From Aptenodytes patagonicus (Eukaryota > Chordata > Aves > Sphenisciformes > Spheniscidae): a stretch of 64,000 nt of DNA. The first letter of the stretch is position 1. Each line of letters starts with the position of its first letter. Where the stretch lies: positions 186,001-250,000 of the forward strand of contig NC_134954.1 in the NCBI RefSeq assembly GCF_965638725.1. Reading direction: 5' to 3'. Below, piece by piece: positions 1-10,587 of this stretch. The position numbers and the translations under genes are program-made. The notes beneath the pieces are model-generated. The model was not told the DNA's origin, ran no database searches, and saw only the letters and a program-made list of their open reading frames with translations.

Positions 1-18
1 TTTGGCAGAGGTCCCAGC

Positions 19-905
19 ATGATGGAAGCTGCAGTGAGCAACTGCAGCATAAAAATGTATGAAACTACTCAGGTCATTCAGTTGATCATTTATGTCCCAG
101 TTTTCTTCTTTGATGTATTATTTAATGCTCTGGCATTACTGGTATTTCACTGCAAGCAGAGGAAAAGGGCCATGTGTGTACATGACCAACTTAATCATTG
201 CACACTGGCCCTCATTCTGCCTTTTACAGTCTCTTTTCAAAGACAGGAAAAGATACAAGAGACAAATACTGCCTGATCTTAAAAACCATCTATTGCTTAA
301 GGAGATGTGTGAGTGTTGTCACCCTTGTAGCTGTCAACAAATACACTGCAATTAACTATCCTCAGAGAGCAAGAGGATTAGGGTCCTCATTAGCCCATTC
401 TCCTTTATGGTGTGCCGTTGATTTTCATGACAGGCATCACTTACGTGTCCAGGCAAGTGGTCTTCAGCAAGGAGAAAGACTTCTGTTTTCAGAAACAGTG
501 CAGAGGGCCTTCAAAAACACTTTTGGCTCTAGCATCCCCTTCTGGGATTTTGCATCTCATTGGTTATAATGAATGCCTGTTCCAAACAGATTATTATGAA
601 AAATTCTATTATTTTGAAAAAAGATGAAGGTTGATTCATATCAACCTGTTATCCTACTGTTAATCCAGAAAGCAAACAACTTATTTTTTTTCCAAACCCG
701 GTCACATTCATGTTTTCTCCCTGTTAACATGGGGCACCTTGTCCAATTTATAATGGGCTCCAATTAGGTCATCTACTCTGAAATACAAACAGTGATGCTT
801 TTGTGCATGTGGCCTCATGTATAGGCCTCATAGTATAGCAAATACTAACTGCTGTTGAGATGCCATTTGCTACTGTTTTGCAACCAAAGAATTTCAGAGC
901 ACTTT
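19..905 (+). pseudogene. GPR35-like receptor pseudogene (tandem relic)
   Basis: Decayed rhodopsin-class receptor most similar to the GPR35 gene at 7050. The first frame (from 19) has an N-terminus and TM1 that track GPR35 (CSI..YE near the start, then YVPVFFFDVLFNALALLVF). After ICL1 the homology moves to the frame read from about 175 (VYMTNL in TM2), then near 240 to a third frame carrying the TM3 region, where DRYLAIKYP of GPR35 is matched by NKYTAINYP. TM7 is still visible at 838-903 (ANTNCC, then DAICYCFATKEF) with a TGA at 856-858 where GPR35 has Leu. The segment for TM5-TM6 is badly eroded. The bases TTTGGCAG just 5' of the ATG look like a retained splice acceptor, which favours gene duplication over retroposition, but only 18 bp of flank is in the window. 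It cannot encode a working receptor. Confidence 0.85.
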
Positions 906-977
906 CTTCTTACCCAAGCCTATAGTTTTTAAATCAAGGAAGGATCACAGACAAGGCACGCTATTAAACTAAACAGC

Positions 978-1038
978 TGCCGTGGTTTCACCCCAGCCAG
1001 AAGCTAAGCACCACACAGCCGCTTGCTTATTCCCTGTC
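978..1038 (-). mobile_element. Fragment of an ERV LTR 3' end
   Basis: Read on the minus strand, these ~60 bases match the last part of the LTRs at 8005 and 9995: the GTGGTGCTTAG core and the GGTxAAACCACG-like terminus are recognisable with several substitutions. Only the LTR 3' end is evident, and the rest is truncated or too diverged to follow. It is an older, unlinked insertion just downstream of the receptor pseudogene. Confidence 0.6.
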
Positions 1039-3647
1039 GGTGCCAAAACCAGTACAACAGCTGCACTAAAGAATTTACAGTTGGCATTCCTATACATAAG
1101 CAAGTTTACTGCATGTAGAGCTGTATGAAATGAATGTTTTTTTCCTGTCGGAAGCAAACTGAGGTCTCCCACCGTTCACGTTCTAAATTTATAAAATTAA
1201 GTGTTCCTTTTTCTTACTGTGAAGTGGAAATTTGTTGACTTCACAATCCCTGTCATCATTAAGTAATATTTTTTGTTGTTTGTACTGAACACTATGAAAA
1301 CAAAAAAGGAAACATTCTTTTGCAAGTGAAAATAAAGCTATCTCATAGTAATATATCTATAAATAAATATTCATTTATTACCATTATACATCAGAGTCCC
1401 GTATTATTAACGCTAAACCTATACTGGAGATTGTGAGAGGAGACTTAGCTACCATGATATCAGATCTGCCTTACAACAGGGTATTTATAGTGCAACCCAA
1501 AGATGAGCAAGGAATTTTCTGATTACCTGAAGACGTATGTACTACCTTGGACAAAAATTATTATCTGGTTTACATGTCAAGTTATAATGATGGTTATGAT
1601 GGGTTTCTGACACCTTTCTTCAGTCTGAACAAAACCTCAGCTCCCTGAGTGCTCCCAGTAAATGGAAGAGATGAGTTATCAGCACCTGGGCCACAATAAA
1701 CTACCAGCCAGCATACAGCACTGGAATAGCAATCCATGAGGACAGCGACATGGTTATCCACAAATCTTTCCCATTTCCTAGCACAAGATTCTGGCTAACA
1801 GTAGCGGGGAGCAGCAGCCACAGTCCATCAGCAGCTCCAACAAGCAGAGCTGGACCACTGCATTCTGCTAACATTTCAGCAAGATATAATCTCTGTCCCT
1901 TAAAAGAAAAAGATGCTTACAATGGCTTAAACTTTAAATGAGCAAATTGATGCTGCAGTCAAAATTTAGGCTTGAGAGAAAAAAAAAAAACCCGCAAGGA
2001 AAAGCCTACAAAGTAATCTAGAATCTTGCTTCTAAGTGAGTAGCCATCAGATTTAGAATTTTTGGCCCTTCTAAGCAGGGAAGGCAGGGGCTGGCATAAG
2101 ACAGTATTTTGCTGTTTGGTGGCATTTGGGCAGGCCTGAAATCTGAGTTCTCACCAGAGGCTTGGGCTCCAGCAGCACTCCTCTCGCAGAGGCTGAAGGA
2201 CATATATTGGGGAGTTCTGCATTTTAGCGAGTTGGGTGCTGCTTTCAGGTTTTGGAGGTATCTCTGAGTTTTTGGTTTCTTAGTGCAGCGCAGTTGTTCC
2301 AATCGTGAGCATTGCCTGGGAGTCTCCAGGGGACTCTGCAAGCACCGCAGCAGCAGTAGGCAGCTGGGAAGCACAGGCTTTGCCATGCTCTCCCCAGTAT
2401 GTTTGCACAGAGATACACAGACGATCCCTTTAGTGTTGATGCTGCAGGAGTACAGAGAGGGCTATAGTAGAGAGAGCCCTGCAAGTGCGTCATCTGCCGT
2501 GGTTCAGTTCCTGTGCAGTGCTAAGGAAGGGGAAAGGGGAAACAGTCTCAACAGCCATGGTTGCTCATTGTGTGAGGTTGACACAGTTAGCCTAACACCA
2601 CAATTTCACAGGCTTTCCATGCTAAAAGTAAGACTGACACGTTTTGCTCCCAACCCCGTAGTTTTGTTTTGGTCAAGATCTACTGTTGCAACATCACGTC
2701 GTCCCATGAGAAATCCAGGAAAAAAATCATATGGGGCAGAGGCACTGCAGAACCCAAATACCGCAGGGCAGGGCAGTGTCCCGTGTTGCCCTTGCATGTG
2801 TGGAGGGGGGTACTGGTACCTCTCTCACTTTGCCAGAGGCCCTGTCCCACTGTGATGTGCCAGCGGCTGTAGCCAGCAGGGACAGTATCTGGGAGGCAGA
2901 GGAGACTGAGATCTTCCCTGGCAGGGAAAGGAGGCAGGAGTCCATCAAACCTGAGCTGTCCTGTCTATTAACAATCTGTACCAGGAGCACAGGAAAACCT
3001 CATGAAAAGACTTTCTTTGGCTGGGAAACAGCCTCAAGCAGGACATCAGTCAGAGGTTACAAGGGAAGGAAAAACAATTGTGCAGAACAGAAATAAGTCT
3101 TAGAGATCAAGAAGTGTAAAGATCAAACAGGTCTAGCAAATTCTTCCCTTAGATATGAAAAGCTAACTATATACACAAATTACAAGCAAAGAAGTGAGAT
3201 CACCCAGTACTGCTATTGATAAAAACAACAAAATTGTCCAGGTATGTCCTAAAAACTACCCAATTACTTTGTCACAGCTTTCAGTAAGAATGAGGAACCC
3301 AAGAAGTCCAGAATTTTAAAGGAATTGGCACATGAACTCTCACACCAGCAATAAGGCTTTTAAATAAATCAGCCAAAATAAGATTGGGGGCAGAGACCAA
3401 CAAACACAGTCCCTTCTTTAGGATGTGGGAAGAAAGGGAAGGGTCTGGCCAGTAACAGCTCTACTATGCTCAGACCTGAAAAATGTGAAGTTTCACAATA
3501 CATCTGAATAACATTAAATGGGAGGGAACAAATATAAAGGCAAAAGTTAAGTGGTGCTTCACCTTACAGGACTGTTTTGCCTCACTGGCTTCTTTCACTA
3601 AGAAAATCACTTTTCCAGCCAAGGTGTGGTAGACATTGGTGTTAGTA

Positions 3648-3690
3648 GGTCCTTTGGACCAACTAACCTTTGGACCAAAAGGTCCTTTGG
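3648..3690. repeat. Short alternating GGTCC/GGACC inverted repeats
   Basis: GGTCCTTTGGACC is followed by TTTGGACCAAAAGGTCC and CTTTGG, so the same ~12-base word occurs in both orientations three to four times in about 43 bases. It could fold into small alternative hairpins. No function is implied. Confidence 0.55.
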
Positions 3691-6600
3691 AGCACATTGC
3701 GAGTGGTAATGCACTTTGTACAGGCACTGGTATTCAGCGGTGCTGTAGGCCCTTGGACTACCCTGCCAGCAAGGAAGTGAGAAAACAGCATGAGTGTCAC
3801 CTGCACTGCGCCACATGGTGACAGCACTCACGGGGCTGAGACAAGCTGAGAACTGCAGAGGCAGGGGAAAATACCAAGTGAGCATCATCGGTCCATGGCA
3901 GAGGTGATAAAACCTGCAACTGGATGGAAGAAGGGGGCCATCAGCAGCTGCAAGAGCCTAGAGGGTGGCTGAGGGAGCCAAGGTGGAGAGAAGAGAAGCA
4001 TGAGGATCCTGACCCAGCAGTGTCCAGGAATCTGACAGGGACCTGAGAGCCACACCAGGAGACATGTAAGTTCTCTGCAGATAACACTTCATCATAGCTT
4101 TGCCAACTGGTAGCCGGTGTTGAGTTGCTCCTGGTGAACCTGGTGATCATAGCCAGCTGCTTTGTGCCTGGTGACACGGTTTGAACCTCCCTTGAAGCCT
4201 CACCGGGCTAATGGGAGACATAGCTGCCCTCATCTGGCGACCACAGCACCAAGCTGTGGATGGGAAGCATCACACTGGAGAGATGCTATGAGCTGAGCTC
4301 CCTCCAGGCTTGATTTTGACTGCTCATGGTTAATACCAGTAGTGATTGCCTTGACATAGACAATAGGAGTGTGTGGACAACACTTGAGGATGATGTAAAG
4401 TGAAGTATTTTTTGTACAGTGGTGAAACTGTCACAACCCAGGAGCTGGATGACTTTGAAAACTAAAGCACTAACAAGGACCATGACATGAAAATGATGGT
4501 GGTTGGTGATCAACGAGCTGGGTGTACTAATATGTCAGTAACTACTTATAAGCATCCACCAAGAAGCAGCCACAAGAAAGGCAAAAGCAGTCCCTGGAAA
4601 CTCAGGAGAATTATTTAAGCTAAGCTCTATACTGACTATACACTAGCAAGGAATTAATCTCAAAGGCTGGTTTGTAATGTACAGACAGACAATGCAGAAA
4701 TACCCCTGAAGCTGCTCTAAGATGACCTGGAAAGTGGGAAGGGGAAACGTGTTTGCCCAAGACAGCAACTCAAGGTACTAACAGCGGGACCTTTGAGCTT
4801 GTTGATCAACTTGTCTGAGCTGTTCTTGTAAATGGGTTGCAATGGACAGCCAAGGAGGAGCCCCTGGCCAGCAGGCGTCTGCAACCGCAGAGCAGTCACA
4901 AAGTCAGCAGGTCACAGGGTCACGGTGCCATGCTTTCTCAGAATTGCTGGCTGATGAGAACTATGGAAGATGAGAGAATTACCATGATTCAGAGTGAAAC
5001 CCAGCTATAATAATCACAGAAATATCTGCAAACCACAGCCCTCACCTCTCCAACAGCTCTGTGAATGGAACTAGGGGCCCACCAGGGCTACTATGTCCTG
5101 GGGCTCAGCAGCGTGACAGCAGGTGGCAGTCCCTGCTCCAGCCCCAGTGGGAGTGGCAGTCTAGAAGGCAGAGAGGAGACCTCAGGACCCTCCAGGGCAA
5201 TGGGTCCCCTCCAAGCAATGTGCACAGCCTATTGGGTGAGGAAGGTCAACGGGCATTGCCCAGTGAGACATCAGGCACTGCAAAGTAAATCAAAGGAAAA
5301 ACCCAAAGCCATTCCATCGCCGGAGGAACTGCTGCAGGGCTGCATGGCAGATGAGCATTTCACCTTGCTGCAGGGCTATTGAAGGCTTCTCAGTCAACAG
5401 GGGGTGGTACGAGCCATGCCAGTGGTGACAGAGGAAGCTCAACCCCGGGGAAATGCGTTGAGGAGGGGCGGGGGTGCTTCCTCCACCAGCGTTGCTGCTA
5501 TCACAGCCACCGACAAATGGTCACTGCAGGACACCTCGCTGGTCACGTGCCAGGAGCACCACTAGGAGGGCTCATTGTGCCTGCGCACCGCACCGCAGCT
5601 GGTCTGGAGGAACATTCACTCTCTCTAAGGACAGCGAGCGAGCAGGTAATTCCTCCTGGCTATTTGCTGACCTGGTTATTTGAGCTCTGCAAGGCACTGC
5701 CTTTCCCCAGCTGTGGTGAGACACCAAAATGGTGGTGGAGAAACTGAGAGGGCTGGAGCCTGTGTATTTTCAAAGGCTCATTTTGATACTGGCGACATTA
5801 GACATGTTTTGGATGCTTAAGGGCTGTCTCAGCCTTTGCTAGATCTCCCTTTTGTCCATTATGATCTACCCTTATATCTTCTGGGCTCATAACACATTCC
5901 GCATGTCCAAAGCACAGCGCTGCTGCAGGTGTTGGCTGTAGCACATTCCCTCACCTCCAAAGAGGTCTCCTGGCATAATTCCTCAGCAGCATGATTTTGA
6001 AAGCTAGCCGAGAGCTGCAGATGCACATAGATGCTGCAGCACTGCCCTATGGTTTGCTCGCTCAGGATGCTTTCGAGCCCCGGGAACCTGCACCCGTGGA
6101 GCCATGTTCCCCTTGCAGGGAAAATCCAAAGACATCTCATACTTCCTGGGTCTTTTCTGTCCATGAACAGTTGCACCTGGAATATACTCCTGCCTTAACT
6201 CCTCCAAAGCAGGAGGGCAAACAGCAATAGTGCCCTTAGATCCAGGGTGATAAAACCACCCACTAGACCCGACACAGCTCATCTCTCTATTTCACATCGC
6301 TGCTGATCACATTTCTTGCCATGGCATTGGTAAGGTTTTTTTTGTCTTGGAATTGTGGCAGATTGCTCTAATATTTCTGAGATGAAGACCAACTTTCACG
6401 ATCCTTGAAAGGCAGCATGCAGACTCTGATTCTTGCTGCAGACCACTAAATGCTACCACTGAGTACAGTATTCAATGGCAGCTAAAACTAATGAGAGATG
6501 TATTAATAATTGCTCTTATCACTAATGATAAGTGATGCAGAGACAGCTCAGGACTGAAGGAGAAGACAGCTGTCCTTTTGCTGCACATCTCCCGGAGCAT

Positions 6601-7003
6601 TTTGAGCTATGAGGATGCTGGCTGGCTTTTCCTGAGCACCACTATAAGGAAAGACATGAGAGCTGGGTTTAGGCATCCCCTTTCCATTATCAGACGGTTG
6701 TAACAGCTCACGTAACTCCTAGTTGCAGGATACGTGCTGCTGCATGATCAGAGTCTGGCCCAAAACAGAGGCCCAAGCATTTTCCCCTGCTGCACTCCGT
6801 GAGCAGTCTTCCCCACATGGGACCCACATGGGCTTTTCTCTCCTCCACAACTGATCAAGCTCATGTCCCGCTCCCTCCCCTTCCCGCTAGGTACCCTACA
6901 GCCAGCTGTGCAGAGTCATCTCCACGGTCTGGTTTTCACTGTTGGTAAAGCCCTGAACTATCTGAATTAATCACCGATTCAGTCAAGAGTCTAGCTTCTA
7001 AAA

Positions 7004-7049
7004 GATTTAATCTGCTTTTGCAGGAACTGTGCCTCTTAATACCCCCAAA
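7004..7049 (+). other. Splice acceptor and 5' UTR of the GPR35 coding exon
   Basis: A pyrimidine-rich tract ending in CTGCTTTTGCAG places the exon start at 7024. The 26 bases before the ATG at 7050 form the exonic 5' UTR. The frame of the ATG is open back to the acceptor, with GTG but no ATG at 7029, so an upstream exon could in principle add an N-terminal extension, as the long human GPR35 isoform has. The context AAAATGAAC has a purine at -3. Confidence 0.75.
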
Positions 7050-7985
7050 ATGAACCTCAGCAGCTGCAGTATCACTGCCTATGAAAGTTTTCCGCTTGTC
7101 CAGCTGTGTGTTTACATCCCAGTTTTGCTTTCGGGCATTTTGCTGAACGTGTTGGCACTGTGGGTGTTCTGCTGCAAACTCAGCAAATGGACAGAAACCA
7201 GAGTATACATGGTCAACTTGGCTGTGGCTGACTGCTTGCTGCTCTTCACTTTGCCTTTTAAAACTTTATCCCAGTTCCATCAGCTGAAGGTAGGTAGATG
7301 GTGCCTGGTTCTGGAAGGTGGCTATTTCATAAATCGCTTAATGAGCATCGGTATCATCACTGCCATAGCAGCTGATAGGTACCTTGCAATCAAGTACCCT
7401 TTGAAAGCCAAGGTGCTGAGGTCGCCGCTGAAGGCAGCTTTTGCCTCTGGATTTCTTTGGATAGTCACCATCTGTGTGATGTCCCTTATTAAAAAGTTAG
7501 AGGACCGAGGACAAGATGAACTTTGCTTTGAAAAATCTTCCGTTAAGCCCTCAGTGATCACACTGTGTGCTATTATTGTAGGGTTTTTCATACCACTGAT
7601 TATCTTGAGTTATTGCTCCATACAAGTCATTGCAGAACTCATGAGAAAGAAGAATGAAAACTGCCACAAGGAAAAATTAATCAGGAAGGCCGTCTACATC
7701 GTGTCTGCAAACATGGCTGTGTTCATCGTATGCTTTTTACCTCTTTACCTTGGGCATCTCCTTCGCTTTGTAATGGACTCTATCAGCTCCAACTGCTCTG
7801 CAATACAGAGGGTTAATAATTTTGTTCACCTTGCTTCAGTCCTCGCAAACACAAACTGCTGCCTGGATGCTATTTGTTACTACTTTGTCAACAAGGAATT
7901 TAAGGAAGCATCTCCCAAGTTAGTGAAGTCCAAATCAGAAGCCAGTGAAGAAGTTGAAATTCAGCTCCCATGCATAACACATTAG
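7050..7985 (+). CDS. GPR35: G protein-coupled receptor 35
   Basis: Class A seven-transmembrane receptor of 311 aa; human GPR35 is 309 aa. The family responds to acidic metabolites such as kynurenic acid and to other proposed ligands, couples mainly to Gi/o and G12/13, and acts at the plasma membrane. Approximate TM helices: 16-40, 53-74, 86-108, 129-147, 168-194, 214-240, 255-279. Visible landmarks are an Asn-Leu-Ser glycosylation site at N2, LALWVFCC in TM1, WTETRVYMVNLAVAD into TM2, Cys85 and Cys159 for the TM3-ECL2 disulfide, Arg96 in TM3 at the position of the human ligand-binding Arg100, DRYLAIKYPL at 109-118, CFLPLYLG in TM6 and NCCLDAICYYF in TM7 in place of classical NPxxY. The tail (281-311) is rich in Ser and acidic residues, as expected for arrestin binding. 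I start at ATG 7050, not at the in-frame GTG at 7029. An LTR element begins 20 nt after the stop codon. Confidence 0.95.
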   Translation: MNLSSCSITAYESFPLVQLCVYIPVLLSGILLNVLALWVFCCKLSKWTETRVYMVNLAVADCLLLFTLPFKTLSQFHQLKVGRWCLVLEGGYFINRLMSIGIITAIAADRYLAIKYPLKAKVLRSPLKAAFASGFLWIVTICVMSLIKKLEDRGQDELCFEKSSVKPSVITLCAIIVGFFIPLIILSYCSIQVIAELMRKKNENCHKEKLIRKAVYIVSANMAVFIVCFLPLYLGHLLRFVMDSISSNCSAIQRVNNFVHLASVLANTNCCLDAICYYFVNKEFKEASPKLVKSKSEASEEVEIQLPCITH

Positions 7986-8004
7986 TGCAAAACACATGCA
8001 GCAC

Positions 8005-8593
8005 TGTCCTGGTTTCGGCAGGGATAGAGTTAATTTCCTTCCTAGTAGCTGGTACAGTGTTTTGGATTTAGGGTGAGAACAATGTTGATAACACACCAAC
8101 TTGTTTTAGTTGTTGCTGAGCAGTGTTTACACTAGTCAAGGACTTTTCAGCTTCCCATGCTCTACCAACTGAGAAGGCTGGAGGGGCACAAGAAGCTGGG
8201 AGGGGGCACAGCCAGGACAGCTGACCCAAACTGGCCAAAGATATATTCCATACCATGGGACATCATGCTCAGTATATAAAGCTGGGGGAAGAAGAAGGAA
8301 GGGGGGGACGTTTGGAGTGATGGCGTTTGTCTTCCCAAGTAACCGTTACGCGTGATGGAGCCCTGCTTTCCTGGGGATGGCTGAACACCTGCCTGCCCAT
8401 GGGAAGTAGTGAATGAATTCCTTGTTTTGCTTTGCTTGCGTGTGTGGCGCTTGCTTTACCTCTTAAACTGACTTTATCTCAACCCATGAGTTTTCTCACT
8501 TTTACCCTTCTGATTCTCTCCGCCATCCCACCGGGGGGGAGTGAGCGAGCGGCTGCGTGGTGCTTAGTTGCCAACTGAGGTTAAACCACGACA
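8005..8593 (+). repeat. 5' LTR
   Basis: 589-bp long terminal repeat. It has a TATA box (TATATAAAG at 8273-8281) preceded by GGGACATCATG, which corresponds to a CRE-like TGACGTCA in the 3' LTR but is mutated here. Against the 3' LTR I count by eye roughly 20 substitutions and a few short indels, for example a shorter CAGTGTTTTGG near 8056, which indicates an insertion that is not very recent. Confidence 0.92.
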
Positions 8594-8601
8594 GTCCTTT
8601 T

Positions 8602-8619
8602 TGGCGCCCAACGTGGGGC
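8602..8619 (+). promoter_or_regulatory. Primer binding site (tRNA-Lys type)
   Basis: TGGCGCCCAACGTGGGGC is the PBS complementary to the 3' end of tRNA-Lys(1,2), as used by several betaretrovirus-like elements. It lies 8 bases after the LTR end, farther than the usual 2-3 bases. Confidence 0.85.
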
Positions 8620-8944
8620 TCGAAGGGTTCAAGATAATGACAGGTTTGATTGGAATGTGCTAGATCGAATTTATAGCTGTTATAGCTGTTTAGCTATTAA
8701 TTGGCAGGCTCCTGTGCTTGCCATGGGGCTTGCTTGCCTCACTGTATATTAGAGTCTAGTGCTCGTTAGTGGCTGCTTTTTGCTTTCGCTGCTTGCTGTA
8801 CTGCTGTACTGCTTATCATCATATTCTACTGTGCCTGGGAACATTTTGATAACAGCAATGGCGATATGCCTGGGCTGGCAGATGGCCAGGGCATCGCTGC
8901 TGTTTCTGTGCTGTTGTACTGGACAGGCTGGAACTCCAGTGTGA

Positions 8945-9330
8945 ACTCGAGTCGAAGGGACTGTGACCTGTGGATGAGTCCATGTGGGAGCAGGACACCC
9001 CAAAGCGTCTGTGGCCGTGGATAAGCCCATGCCAGAGCAGGTACATCTTGAAGCGTCTGTGGCCGCGATTATGTTTGTGCTACAGCAGGTTTACTTCTGA
9101 AGGGACTGTGGCTGCGAGTAAGGCCACGCTGGAGCAGGTATATCTCTGAAGACATTGTGGTCCATGGAGAAGGCCGTGCTGGAACAGATGCATCTCAAAG
9201 TGACTGTGGATAAGTCTGTGCCGCAGCAGGTGTACCCCTGGAGAGACTGTGGCTCATAGATAAGGCTCCACTTGGAGCAGGTACTACCCTAAGGGACTGC
9301 AGTCTGTGGATAAGTCCAAGCCGGAGCAGG
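8945..9330 (+). repeat. Tandem array of ~49-bp units inside the LTR element
   Basis: About eight diverged copies of a unit built as AAGGGACTGTGG..., GTGGATAAGTCC..., then GAGCAGGT. The GAGCAGG-like end recurs at about 8988, 9035, 9083, 9132, 9182, 9224, 9275 and 9324, spacings of 42-51 bases. It has no long open frame and occupies the place where gag would begin. Confidence 0.85.
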
Positions 9331-9331
9331 G

Positions 9332-9643
9332 GCAAGGGGAGGAGTTCATTGCGATGTTAAACCCTATGGTTTGATCCGAAGGGACCAGGGGTGGAGATTG
9401 TAATGGAAACACCTTTAAATTGTTGTAACCCATGATTTGAGTTGCATGTTATAGGAATTACTATAGCAGAAACCCCTTGTTGCTAGCCAGGCTAGGAGCA
9501 AGGGGAGGAGTTCATTGCAATGTTAAACGCTATAACCTGGCCCAAAGGGACCAGGGGTGGAGATGATTGTAATGGAAATACCTTTAAATTGTTGTAACCC
9601 ATGATTTGAGTTGCGTGTTATAGAAATTACTATAGCAGGAACC
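9332..9643 (+). repeat. Direct duplication (~145 bp, two copies) in the LTR element
   Basis: Copy 1 at 9332-9474 and copy 2 at 9498-9643 share the order GCAAGGGGAGGAGTTCATTG, then a GGGACCAGGGGTGGAGAT block, then ACCTTTAAATTGTTGTAACC, with about a dozen differences. The offset is 166 bases, with a 23-base linker. Each copy contains a purine-rich GGGGTGGAG block resembling the tract before the 3' LTR. Confidence 0.88.
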
Positions 9644-9981
9644 ACCTGAACCAGTGGAGGACAAGCCTTACAAGAAGCAGTGCAAGTGCAGCAGTGACCC
9701 GACCTGAGCTGGCTTTGGTACCCAGTAACTCCACGCAACACACCACCTCTCCTGTCCTGAGCGACCACCATCACAGATGGAGCCCAAAGTCACGGACTAA
9801 ATGAACTCAATGGATATTTCATGGACATTTCTGGACATTTTACAGACATTCCACAAGGGTGGTCCATAGACTAAGGGAATGATATCTGTGTGTTATATCA
9901 AAGGATGGAAAGCGGGGTGGGTGGTTAATGAGGTTGCACTGGAAAATATGGGACTTGAGCATGACGTAGATGGTATAGAAT

Positions 9982-9991
9982 AAGGGGTGGA
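9982..9991 (+). promoter_or_regulatory. Polypurine tract
   Basis: AAGGGGTGGA lies immediately upstream of the 3' LTR at the position expected for the plus-strand primer of reverse transcription. The short tract is interrupted by one T. Confidence 0.6.
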
Positions 9992-9994
9992 TAC

Positions 9995-10587
9995 TGTCCT
10001 GGTTTCGGCAGGGATAGAGTTAATTTCCTTCCTAGTAGCTGGTACAGTGCTGTGGTTTGGATTTAGGGTGAGAACAATGTTGATAACACACCGATGTTTT
10101 AGTTGTTGCTGAGCAGTGTTTACACTAGTCAAGGACTTTTCAGCTTCCCATGCTCTACCAACTGAGAAGGCTGGAGGTGCACAAGAAGCTGGGAGGGGGC
10201 ACAGCCAGGACAGCTGACCCCAACTGGCCAAAGATATATTCCATATCATGTGACGTCATGCTCAGTATATAAAGCTGGGGGAAGAAGAAGGAAGGGGGTG
10301 ATGTTCGGAGTGATGGCGTTTGTCTTCCCAAGTAACCGTTACGCGTGATGGAGCCCTGCTGTCCTGGGGATGGCTGAACACCTGCCTGCCGATGGGAAGC
10401 AGTGAATGAATTCCTTGTTTTTCTTTGCTTGCGTGCACGGCTTTTGCTTTACCTCTTAAACTGACTTTATCTCAACCCATGAGTTTTCTCACTTTTACCC
10501 TTCTGATTCTCTCCCCCATCCCACCGGGGGGGGAGTGAGCGAGCGGCTGCGTGGTGCTTAGTTGCCAACTGAGATTAAACCACGACA
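9995..10587 (+). repeat. 3' LTR
   Basis: 593-bp long terminal repeat, the partner of 8005-8593. It keeps a palindromic CRE/ATF-type site TGACGTCA at 10251-10258 directly upstream of TATATAAAG at 10266-10274. No canonical AATAAA is evident within it. As the second LTR it could drive transcription into the flank at 10593. Confidence 0.92.

Larger units (their letters stand above)
906..7003. other. Gap between receptor pseudogene and GPR35: no gene recognised
   Basis: Apart from the LTR scrap at 978-1038 and a short inverted-repeat cluster at 3648-3690, I see no recognisable coding sequence, RNA gene or repeat family here. The open frames in this stretch are short, overlap on both strands and match nothing I know. 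The 5' non-coding exon(s) and promoter of GPR35 probably lie somewhere in the right half, because the coding exon starts at a splice acceptor, but I cannot locate them from sequence alone. Confidence 0.5.

Noticed and set aside
7029-7049. Upstream GTG start adding seven residues to GPR35
   Set aside because: Vertebrate translation rarely starts at GTG, and a good ATG in A-rich context lies at 7050, matching the family N-terminus.
8759-8944. 61-aa hydrophobic open frame inside the LTR element
   Set aside because: Starts at GTG, matches no gag, env or host protein, and lies in the non-coding leader.
8945-9330. CRISPR-like array
   Set aside because: Units are contiguous and diverged without unique spacers, inside a vertebrate LTR element.
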